Shown: positions 42,279 through 52,671 of the stretch, piece by piece
How positions within the stretch are numbered: position 1 is the first letter of the stretch
Layout: every line of letters begins with the position of its first letter
DNA from: Auanema rhodensis
Taxonomy: Eukaryota > Nematoda > Chromadorea > Rhabditida > Rhabditidae
Direction: 5' to 3'
Length of the DNA: 64,000 nucleotides
Assembly: GCA_964057225.1 (NCBI GenBank)
Contig: OZ059897.1
Span: forward strand, 13,330,001-13,394,000
Translations under genes and position numbers: made by a program
The notes under the pieces: generated by a model
Databases searched by the model: none
The model's input: the letters and a program-made list of their open reading frames with translations, nothing else
Told to the model about the DNA's origin: nothing

Positions 42279-44795
42279 ATGAGGGTGGCAATTATGCTTT
42301 TTGTACTTCTTAGTTCATTCTTCGTGCATTCGGCATCTATCCTTTCTAGTAGAAGGGATGATGATCTAGTCAAAAAGTTGCCAGGGTTACGTTTTGATCC
42401 CAATTTCAATATATTTTCGGGATATTTAAAAGCTGGGATGGATGGAGCATGGAAAATGCATTATGTGTAGGTTCTAAACTTTTATTAAAAATATATTCAA
42501 TATTTAAAAAGAAATAAAATAAATACATGTATGTCACATAATCATTTCATTCGAAATATGCGATTGAATGTGATAATTTTAAAATTTTAGACTTATGGAA
42601 TCCCAAAATGATTCTGAAAACGATCCCTTAATTGTTTGGTTTAATGGTGGACCAGGCTGTTCCTCTTTCTCAGGTTTATTAACCGAACTTGGGCCCTTCT
42701 ATGTGAATAGAGATGGAGAAACATTATTTGAAAACATCTATGCATGGAATAAGGTATAATCTTCTAATGTTTCCATTGAATGTTTTAATTCAGAAGGCTA
42801 ATGTTCTTGCTCTTGAATCTCCAATTGGCGTAGGATTCTCATATGATACGTTTGATTCTAACTATACTTATGCTCATGATGATCAAACTAATCAGCAGAA
42901 CTATGATGCATTATATGATTTCTTCAAAAAGTAATTAATCTTTATAAGAATAGTTAATTATAGAAATATTATTATCTTTTTTCAGTGTTCGTCCAGATTT
43001 ACAGAAGAATCCCATATTCATTGCTGGTGAATCATATGCTGGAGTTTATGTACCAATGTTAGTTAGTAGTATTATCTCTGGAATAGAAGAAAAAACATTC
43101 CCTTCAATTAATCTGAAAGGAGCTGCTATTGGAAATGGTTTCATGCACGTGCAGCATAGTTACAACTCTCTAGTTGTATGGAGTGCATATCATGGAAGAA
43201 TATCCCCAGAGTAAGCTATAAAGATATAAATAAAAATGAATTATTGCTATTTATAGTAAATGGGATAAAGCTAAAGATGTATGTCGAACTGGAGGTCTTA
43301 TTGATCATGATAAGTATGATTATGTTAAATTCATGTATTCTTCAAATGGAATGGATTATAAAGCTAATACTTCAACTGAATGTGGAAAGATAATTGATAA
43401 ACTTATAACTGATTATGAGTTTAATATAAATTTCTTGATCTGTTTTATAATTTTTTTTGCAGAGGAAAAAATGTTGGTTTCAATGCTTATAATTATTATC
43501 AAGATTGTTATAATCTTGACGAAAAACTTCAAATGAATCTCCAACATATTTTAAACAATTCTGATCATGAAAATCCATCTGTAAGTTATATTTTAGTTTA
43601 TCAATTCTATTCAATTATTAATTTTATAGTTATATATTAATCATGAATCAACTGATTCAGTATTAGGATATCCATGTTGGAGTGAAGATGCTATTTCTTC
43701 TTATTTGAATAAACAAGATGTTCAGGTAAACTAAAAATTTCTTTTAAAATCTTCTGAAACAATTTCTTATCTGATTCATCTTTTGTAAACAAAACTATTG
43801 ATAGGATGCTCTTCATATCGACAAAAAATGGCAAAAGCGAAAACAGGATTGGGAAGGATGCAAGTACGTTCATATTTTATATTTTTTGAAATTAAATTCT
43901 AATAATTAATATTTATAGTGATGACATATACGATCAATACAAGATGAGTAATCCAAATATGAATAAATATTTTATGAATATTTTCAAAAAACTCAAAGTA
44001 ATTTATTTAAAATTAAATTTTTTTGATAAAAAAATAATTATTTCAGATTGATGATTTTCGTTTCTTAATATATACAGGTGATGTTGATACTGTATGTAAT
44101 TTCTTAGGAACTTCTTGGTTTATGCGTGATGTTGCTCATGAGAACAACATGACATCAACTGAAAGAAGTGAATGGATGTTTACTGATGAAATAGCCGGAT
44201 ACAATCAACATTATTTCGGAAAAAATACTGAAGGAAAAACTTATAATATTGATGTTCTTACTGTTAAGGTATTTGTTTTTTTCATTTTTATTTTGTAATA
44301 ATAAAACTTATTTATGAATATTATTAGGGTGCTGGACATTTTGTTCCAACTGATAGACCAGGACCAGCTTTACAAATGATTACAAACTTCATGCACCATG
44401 ATTCAAAAGAGCCTGTTGATTATTCATCAACATATCATATTAGTTATAATCAAATAGTAAAATTTTTTAGATATTCTATACAGAAAGTTCCTTAAAATTT
44501 ACAGGTCAAGCCAGATAATCATGAAGGAAAAACAAATGTTAACTCGATTGATCCTGTTAAGAAAATACCGTCCGATAACGTAGTAATCCATAAACTTGAT
44601 GGATCTACTTCTGATAGTAATGTAACTTATAATGTTTCATCCCATATATCAACAAATCAATATAATAAAGGAAATTCTGGCCAACCTAGCTCAACATTGA
44701 ACACCGAATCGGACGAATCTACGACAAAGAGAAGTACAACCTGCTCAACTTGTGTTGCAATCATTGTCATAATATTAACTTTAATTCAATTATGA
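42279..44795 (+). CDS. Serine carboxypeptidase (peptidase family S10), membrane-anchored
   Basis: Complete 622-aa enzyme in 12 exons: 42279-42466, 42591-42753, 42794-42930, 42986-43210, 43257-43418, 43463-43580, 43630-43725, 43805-43863, 43919-43997, 44047-44268, 44328-44456, 44505-44795, all in phase. Signal peptide at 1-19 ([18 protein letters not shown]). Substrate-binding/oxyanion motif NGGPGCSS starts at 81. Catalytic Ser179 lies in [10 protein letters not shown], Asp423 in [10 protein letters not shown] and His487 in GAGHFVP. It should remove C-terminal amino acids from peptides, in the secretory pathway, lysosome or at the surface. Unusually for the family, about 90 residues rich in Ser, Thr and Asn follow the catalytic domain and end in a hydrophobic tail ([14 protein letters not shown]), which suggests a GPI or transmembrane anchor and a surface ectoenzyme. 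The acceptor-like TTCAG before the ATG supports this start. The channel gene follows 516 bp downstream. Confidence 0.97.
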
Positions 44796-45311
44796 TAATT
44801 TAAATATATTTTGTATAATTGATATAGTTTGTTTAATAAATTTAATTTTTTTATTCTTTAAATATTATTCGGAACAGGAACTATTGAAAAGAAATATCTT
44901 AGATAACTAAGAAACAAGAAAAAAGATTCAAATGTGAAGTGAGATGTGTTAAGTTGTTCAGGCATTTCTCACATCCGTTCGACCTCTTCTTATTTATTTC
45001 TTAGCTTCTTCTCGTTTTCATTTCTTCTTTTTATCCTCATTTCAGCTCTATATTACTCTTTTCTCTATCTTCCTAAGTTTTCTTTTTTTATTTTTCTCTC
45101 CTTTAGCTCTCTTCCATTTCGTTTATCTATACTTGATATATCATGGATGAAAGAGAGAGGATGCTACAACTGCAACTGCTGACGACTTGACTCGACAATG
45201 GCATCAGTAGGCAACAGCAGGACACAGAGAAAAATCCCCGTACCTTCCTGATAACTATGGCAGCTGTCAGCTTCGGCTCATCGTTTCGCCATTTAGCAGG
45301 CGACCTCAGCC
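44796..45311. other. Short spacer between carboxypeptidase and channel genes
   Basis: Holds the carboxypeptidase 3' UTR and the channel gene's 5' region. The last 160 bp (45150-45311) is clearly less AT-rich and may be the promoter or 5' UTR. The plus-strand frame 44946-45182 is T-rich and has no support. Confidence 0.7.
44835..44840 (+). terminator. Poly(A) signal of the carboxypeptidase gene
   Basis: AATAAA about 40 nt past the stop codon. Confidence 0.65.
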
Positions 45312-47723
45312 ATGCGCCCGCTACTACTATTTCTGCTTCTAGCCATCACAGGGTAAAATTATTGTTGATTTCGATTTATATGTAATACATTTTCAACTTA
45401 TGTGAGTGATTTCAGAGTACTATCGAATTCGCCTAAGATTTTCCGTTCACGTAAACTGAGCACAGAAAGCCAAGTAATCAGCCGAATTTTATCGGAGTAC
45501 GATGCTCATTCGCGTCCACCAGTACGAGGTTGTGTCGGCAGAGTTCCATTCATTCTCTGTTTCAAAGGTCCATCATCATAACATCTGCATATATAGCTAA
45601 CAGCCCTTTTTGGCATTTCAACGAATCATATCATGTCTTTCAATTTTTCTGTAAAAAAACTGAAAACTATCTAGATTTTCTCTAATCAGATATCAGAAAA
45701 AGGAAAGATCTATGAATGACGTTCTGCTTCCTTAGTTCGCCTGCCCGTTACTGTTATAGTAAAATTCTTGGTGTATTCAATATAATTCTTATAATAATTA
45801 AGAATATTTATAATTAATTGTACTGACATAATTGTTTAAAATGAAAAGAAGAAAATAATAAGTCAAATCAGGTATAATACAGCATGAGCAAGATTAATAT
45901 TATTTTTTTTTGTTTTTTTTTTCCTTTAATTTTAGTTTATTATTTTTGAAAATATTGGTTGTAAGTTGAAAAATAATACTCATGTTTTCAGATAGTGCTG
46001 ATCACTCTGCTATCCTTGTCATCGCTAATATTTACGTGAATCGTGTAAAATGGCATGGAGATAGAGCTGTATGTTGAAAGATTTTTTATGAAATTGGACA
46101 AAAAAAATAATTGAAGGAAGTAGATTTGTATCTCCGACAGCAGTGGGAAGATAGTCGCCTAGTTTATGCTGTAGATCAAAGAGAAGGAATCGAAGAAGTA
46201 CCGCATATTCTCATCAGCTAACTCAAATAATTTGAAAAGTTTAGGTTTCATTGCCCAAAAATCAAAAAATTTGGAGACCTGATACCTATTTCTCCAGCGG
46301 TCGTGAAGATGATAAGAACCCATCATTGCAAAGTGCCGTTGTTGAACCATCAGGCTATGTTCGAGCTTCAGAACAGTAAGTTTTCAGCTTCATAAGTAGA
46401 TGTGCGCTACAGCTGTGTACTACTATAAAGGCGTTTCATATGTGTGGTGTACATAAGATTTTCTTTTTGTCTTCCCCAAGCAACAAAAAGATTTTGTAAA
46501 GTCGGCTGTCGCAACAAAGTCGTTGTAAAGAATCTCTCATGCACATTGGTGCTAAAGTAAATTATTTAGAACTAAAAAATGTTCTATAAAAGGCTAAAAT
46601 TAATTAAAAAACTTATTAATAATCAATATTTCAAATGAATTTGTTAGAATTTTAAAAATTTCAGGAGAACTATTGATGTTCCAGTTACTCATGGAAGTTC
46701 TTTCCCATTCTTGAACACAAAAACAATTAACCTTAAGTTGGCTAGTTGTTAGTTTAAATTATTTAAAATCTTATAAACGTTTTATAAACTTCAGATCAAT
46801 ATCCAGCTGAAGATATTATATACATGTGGGCTAACTCTCCACCTCTTGTTAATCCAGTTGAAGTAAGTTATAGATAATCAATTATCATGTGTTTATTTCT
46901 TTATAAGGTTTCACAAGATCTTCTTATTGGACCAATTACCTTTGAAGAAGCTTCTGCTGGTGATTGCAGTGGTAACTATTCTGTCGGTGAGTTTTTCTTC
47001 TATGAGTTGTAATTAACATTATCTCGATTGCAGGCACATTCTCTTGCATTGATGTTACCATCACTTTCTCCGGAAGTGTTTTCGGATCTCTTTGCTCATG
47101 GTTCTTGCCATCAGTTTTCCTTGTAAAATTCAAAAACAAACACTATCAATTATCATTTTCTCTGTTTACAGGTTGTAGCTTCATGGCTACACTTCTGGGT
47201 TCATGGCAGTTGGTCAGTACCACGTACAGCTTCTGCTGCTCTTCCTTTCATGATTTTCGCAGTCCTCTTCGTAAACTTTGCTAATACTTAACCAAATGTC
47301 ATATTTTAAACTTTTAGATTTTCCATGCTGACATTGTAAATTCATCACCTTCTGTAGGATTATGGTACAGCTTCTGTTTGATTATGACATTCTTCTCATT
47401 TGTAAGTTAAAATTAAAAAATTTCTATTCTGAATGTAATATACAGGTTGAATACTTCTTCGTCATATGCTGTGGAGGACGCCGTACAGTCAGACTAGCAT
47501 CAACTGGTCATCCTGAAGATCATCCAATAGGGAATGACAAACAGGTATATCTTCAAACCAAAAATAAAGCTTCAAAATCTTGATATTCCAGGTTTCTGAG
47601 GTCGTATACGATACTAGTTGTGTTTCTTTTCGACGAAACAATGGTCTCGATATCATTTCACGTATTCTTTTCCCGATTCTTTTTATTATTTTCCTCATTA
47701 TCTATTTTCTTTGTCTGATTTAA
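45312..47723 (+). CDS. Divergent Cys-loop-family ligand-gated ion channel subunit (lgc type)
   Basis: Complete 390-aa subunit in 13 exons: 45312-45352, 45416-45528, 45992-46068, 46117-46197, 46245-46375, 46665-46744, 46795-46862, 46908-46986, 47034-47122, 47172-47270, 47318-47401, 47446-47544, 47592-47723, all in phase. Signal peptide MRPLLLLFLLLAIT. The ligand-binding domain has family landmarks: YDAHSRPPVR, DLYLRQQWEDSRL, IWRPDTYF (loop A), YPAEDIIYMW, and the second Cys pair around loop C (DCSGNYSVGTFSC). M1 is FLPSVFLVVASWLHFW, M2 follows SVPR, M3 is LWYSFCLIMTFFSFVEYF, M4 IISRILFPILFIIFL ends the protein. The M3-M4 loop is short (about 45 residues). The two canonical Cys-loop cysteines are absent: Val (DVP) and Thr (FPFLNTKT) occupy the aligned sites. 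M2 is very hydrophobic with Pro and Phe, unlike anion- or cation-selective consensus sequences. Ligand and selectivity cannot be predicted. The exon 2 donor could alternatively be 42 nt further on. Confidence 0.94.
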
Positions 47724-47852
47724 AAGTTCAAAATATTTATTACAAACTGATCTTTCATATCTTCATAGGTTAAATGCTCGTTTGCTTCAAATACAAAGTT
47801 TCAATCAATCATATCTTAATCGATATATTCAGCTTTGTATGTATAAATATAT

Positions 47853-47858
47853 AATAAA
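47853..47858 (+). terminator. Poly(A) signal of the channel gene
   Basis: AATAAA about 130 nt past the stop codon. Confidence 0.5.
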
Positions 47859-49476
47859 AGATATTAGAAAATCAAGAATAGAATATTAAATGTAAAATTA
47901 TATTTATATAATTAATAAATAATTATATACTACATGTATATCTTTATATTTTTTTTTTAAAAAGAAGGTTGTTACAATTTTTTTATCATTCTTAAATATG
48001 ATATCTGGAACATTTAAGACACAGAAAATAGATATTTTAATTTATAATGTTGACCAATTTGCAAATCAGATCATATCTATGTCTCAGGTTTCATCTTTAA
48101 CGTTTTTTTTTCCTTAATTACTGATCCATATCCAAAGACATTTTTTGAAATATTCTTTTATAAAATTAAAAGAAAAGGATATTCAATTAGAATTATTGAA
48201 AAATCAGATAATTTGTATTCGAAAATTTAACAAAAAAAATCTTTTTATTCTATTCCGTTAAATTATTCACAGAAAAAAAAGGCAATTCAATAAAATATAT
48301 TGAAACAGATGAATTATGGAAAAAAAATTTGAAAGTGATAGTATTGAGGTCATGTTCACAGTTTTTGTGATTTTCCAAAAATCTTCGACGTACGTATCAG
48401 CTGCGTTTCTGTAAAGGATAAACTGTCTTCAGATTAGTAGAAAAGAAAAAGAAAACGAGAAATTATTTTAAATCCTATTAATGAATGATTTGATGTAAAT
48501 TATTGCTGAAAAGTGATAAAAAATGTTTTATTTAAGTTTCTTCGGGAAATAAAGTTTAAATTCAAAGTTTAATTCTATAATTGATTGATAGGATTTGTTT
48601 CGTTTCCTAATTTAGAAAAATGATTAGATGATTCAAGAATTTATTGAAAAATTCTGATATTTTTCTAACTTATACTGAATTTGAACTAAGTTAAGCTTGA
48701 ACCTGCATGAATTAAGCATAACCTTCAATAATCACTTTTCCAAAACAATATTTTCATTTCAGACTATATAAGGCACCATGAAACATTTCATGGTTATCAC
48801 ATATAATTGATAATCACATCAAAGATTTCATCGAACATGGGATCATCTGCAAATGACTGAACATCGTATCTCCATGAAGTCTTTATTCGGTGATCCGATT
48901 TAGGCAGATATCTCTCATACTGACATGCATTTTCGCTTTTGTTTCCATTCTTAGAATCTGTCAAAAGAGCTTGACATGATACATCAGGTCAAGCATTCTC
49001 GACCTGGCTATCAACCAGTTTCTGTCACCTCATTGTTTCATCCTGAAAAGTCAAATTTTATGACTTCATATTGCTCTGATAATCTTTCATCTGCATTTAT
49101 CTTCATCTCTCCCATTTCCATGTACCATAATCTCTGTTTTTGATTTCTCCTCCCCTTTTACCCTTCAACACCCATCATCCCTGCTTTCACTTACACCCAC
49201 CTATTCAACAATATCCTACAGGCACTTTCGCTCTCGATTATTAGTCGTCTTCCTTTCTCACTGGATTATCAGTAGCTCAAACTGGGACATCCTGCCTCCT
49301 CCCCTATTCATTGTTTCATCCTCCTTAATCTTGCCCTGATCTCAGTCAGTGTCTTCAGCTTCTGAAGTAGAAGCAAGTGTCAACCATTTAAACCTATCCA
49401 TATTATTTTCGAACATATTTTAGTATTTTCTTATTCTTACAATGTGTTTGAAATTTTTATTTTTCCCTTTTTCTTT

Positions 49477-49481
49477 TATAG
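49477..49481 (+). promoter_or_regulatory. Acceptor-like site before the Warthog start
   Basis: TATAG after a long T-rich run, three bases before the ATG at 49485. Confidence 0.55.
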
Positions 49482-49484
49482 ACT

Positions 49485-51687
49485 ATGTGGAAGCTTTGTG
49501 CTGCCCTACTGGCCACTGTTCACTTAGCATCTGCTGCTACTTGCGGTGGATCATCTATTCCATTCCGTTTTGAGGTGAACCATTGACTCCAATCCAATTA
49601 TAAATATTTTTATTAAAGGTTTTGCCTTCGGGTACACCTGTTTTGGGATGTGGATCTCCTCAATGTTTTGGAGCTGAAAACGGTGGGCGTAATGTTCTTC
49701 ATGACACCAAATTCAATGTAAATTTTATTTTTAATAATTTAGTTTTCATTATATTTTCATGAACTTATTCAATTCTTTTTCTAATATTCAGGTAGGACCT
49801 GATGGAGAAGATGGTTTTATACGTGATGGTGACATGTCAAAAAGCCGTTCACGCTACAGTGACGCTCCATCCCAGATTGCTGATTGTCCTTCTGGATTCG
49901 ATTCTCAAAGTTGTGTTAATCCACTCACCTGGGTCGGAGGGTTCATTGCAAAGCCAGATGGAAGGTATGAAAAGAATTCAAAATTATATCATCTAAAACT
50001 ATACTTTAGTTTATCTCTTCAATGCTGTCACTACAGCGGACTCAGATTCGGAGCTGAAGTTGGTAGACCAATCGTCCACGCGGGAGAAGTTTACTCCGGA
50101 GGTTTGTTTCAAAATAATTAGATATAACCAGCATGAACAAACTTTAACTTCATTTTAGGAGAAGTTCTTCGCGATGGTAGACAAACAGGATTTGATCTTA
50201 TCTCCAACATTAAGAAAATTGAAACTGATGATGGCTCGTATGTTTATTATTATAAATATATGAATACTATTTTTCTCTTTATTCTAGTATTTCTTATGAA
50301 CTAACTGTCACCAGAATGAACTGCCTTCCTGACCCACCTGAGGTTATCAACGACGGTAATACTCAGAAGTCCATATGTGATGTTTAACATTCAAAACTTC
50401 AGTTAACCTTGATGCTTCTAACGAGATCAGCCGTATTCTCGATAAAGTTGGAGAAATTCAGCATCATCAAGTTCAACAATCCCCACCACCTTCTGATAGC
50501 TCTCAAGGACTTGCTCCAATCAGCCCTGGAGCCTACGAAACCAATAACATCCAACAAGATACTTATCCTCAACCACAGCAACCACAAGATGAGCCACAGC
50601 AAGAACAATTTGTACAAGTGAGTATAGTTAACTTATGAAAATCATATTAACTAATCAAAATCAAAAATATTTAAAAACTTTTATCTTATTCTTGGGTTAC
50701 GTAAAACTTTAAAAGTTTGCCTAAGCCCCCTAAGGTCTAAGTTCACGTGATCAAGCATGCGTATATACATACATATAGTTGTCGTTATGAAACTTTACTT
50801 CTATTTTGAAATTTAGGTCGGAGAGCAAGTTGTTCCAGTCACTGAAGCTGGATATTACTACCCCGTTGCTTCCGGAATTCCTGCTTGCTTTACTGGTGAT
50901 ACTCTCATTGATACTCCAGCTGGACAAAAGCGTATGGATGAATTACTAATTGGAGATCTCGTTTTAACAACAAGCAACAACGAAGTAAACAATTAATTTA
51001 TAAAAATATCAAAATTAAAATAATAATTTACAGTACACTTTCACCCCTGTTCTATCATTCATGCATCGCCTTGCTGATGTTAAGGCTTCTTTCATCAAGG
51101 TTGAAACATCAAGCAACTATTTGAAATTGACCCCACAACATTTCATCTACAGGGTTTGCAACATTACTATTGTTTCAATTTATACATTATATTTTCAGAC
51201 ATCATGCAATGACACTACCAAGAGTGAAATGGTTTATGCTGAAGACATCAAGGTTGGAGATTGCTTATTTGAAACATCAACTTTAGAAGATCAAGGTACA
51301 TCATGATATAACTCATATCATTTAGCATATACATCATTTAAGCTATGAACATCGTTCCTGTAATCAAGACATCTGTCGTACGTGAGACTGGTGTCTATGC
51401 TCCGATGACTTCTACAGGAGATCTTATTGTCAACAATATATATGCTTCTTGTCACAACGTTATTAAGGCTTCATCCCTGACACACACTTTCCTCAACCTC
51501 GCTACATCAGTTCAAAGCAAAGTAAGTGTTGAATCTCTTGTTTAATCAATCATAAGTAATATAACCAAATACAAACATTTAATTTTAGTTGAGATCAATC
51601 TTTGGTGGTGTCGATGATGGTCATCTCCCAGCTACCTCTGAATTCTTCCTCCAAGTCATAGATTACATCATTCCACACAAATACTAA
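49485..51687 (+). CDS. Warthog (hedgehog-related) protein with Wart and Hint domains
   Basis: Complete 483-aa protein in 12 exons: 49485-49574, 49619-49717, 49792-49964, 50037-50101, 50159-50237, 50288-50355, 50403-50617, 50817-50984, 51034-51153, 51199-51295, 51343-51521, 51589-51687, all in phase. Signal peptide at 1-18 (MWKLCAALLATVHLASA). The N-terminal Wart domain spans about 20-186 (CGGSSIPFRFEVLPSG, LGCGSPQCFG, GEVYSGGEVLRDG). A Gln/Pro-rich linker follows (about 205-263: PQPQQPQDEPQQEQ). The Hint self-splicing domain runs from Cys287 (IPACFTGDT) through LTPQHFIYR to IYASCH near its end. Hint domains cleave themselves between the residue before this Cys and the Cys, releasing the N-terminal part. 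Nematode Warthog proteins are secreted, mostly from epidermis, and linked to cuticle and moulting; that role is taken from the family, not shown here. Hint catalytic residues look intact. Confidence 0.95.
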
Positions 51688-51786
51688 GAAATGTTTCGAT
51701 TATTCGAAGAAGTGGAAGAGAATATTACATTTGAAATTCTCTCGCTGCCCATCAACGTGCAATTTGTCTTTTGACAGGGTACAACT

Positions 51787-51803
51787 AATAAATTCCTAAT
51801 AAA
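51787..51803 (+). terminator. Tandem poly(A) signals of the Warthog gene
   Basis: Two AATAAA hexamers at 51787-51792 and 51798-51803, about 100 nt past the stop codon. Confidence 0.65.
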
Positions 51804-52664
51804 CTAAACTATAACATGAAAATATATATTTTCAATTAATAAATTTGATGAATTTTAATTATTGTTCTTTATTTTATGTATAAAAATTATGAAAAAATTT
51901 AAGAATTGCTAATACTACTTAAATATAAAATCTTGTCCAAGTTTGGAACAGAAAAAATGGAATCGGGTCACACCAATCAAAAAAATCTGATGATAGTTAG
52001 AATAGATCAAAATTTCAATTTAGTCTTTTATAAAAATAAAAAGAATATCTTTTTTAGAATTTTAGACATAGTTTGTTCACTAGAGTTTACATAAACTTCA
52101 GCTTGTTGTAATAGATTAGAACATTTTCTATTTGAAAGTTCATACTCGTACGGAAGTTCATCCTAGCAAAACAGGGCATTGTCCTCATTCCAAAGTTTCC
52201 AACAAAGTCTCTTATCACACTCTGACTAGGAAAATCACGAAAAATCAGTGATGTATTGGCCTACTATTTGACTCGAGATGGGCGTCAGTAGTCGTATTGT
52301 GTGGGTCAAGGCCATCAGACGTTATGATGTCGTCGTCGTTGTGGTTGTCTCACCGTGGTGGAACTAACCGACCTCACCACACTTAGTCCCACAAGCGTTA
52401 TCTTTGTCGCACGTGCTCTGTTGGTTTATCTGTCAGTATATGTGTTGTACTCATGTTTTCTTATTTTTCTTTATATTTTGAAACTTATGTTGTAAAAAAA
52501 ATAATTTTCTTCATTTCTTTATATTTGTTTTATTCAAATTTACAAAATATATTAGCTAAATATTTAAACAAATGAAATATTCTTCTGTAATTTTTATAAT
52601 TTGAAAATCCTCTTTTTCTTTTTTCTTCATTTTTTTATCCTAAACCCTCATTAACTTAAAACTC

Positions 52665-52670
52665 TTTAAG
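52665..52670 (+). promoter_or_regulatory. Acceptor-like site before the Wart-like gene start
   Basis: TTTAAG ends one base before the ATG at 52672. Confidence 0.45.
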
Positions 52671-52671
52671 C

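Larger units (their letters stand above)
47724..49484. other. Spacer between channel and Warthog genes
   Basis: Channel 3' UTR, then non-coding sequence. The half from 48730 to 49400 is C- and T-rich and less AT-rich, and is probably the Warthog gene's promoter region. I see no exon in it. Confidence 0.65.
51688..52671. other. Spacer between the Warthog and Wart-like genes
   Basis: Warthog 3' UTR, then an unusually GC-rich block at 52140-52430 (with a CACGTG at 52410-52415 and a GTCGTCGTCG run), then a T-rich stretch leading to the next gene. The GC-rich block is probably the promoter of the Wart-like gene; no exon fits it. The frame 51906-52094 has no support. Confidence 0.6.
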
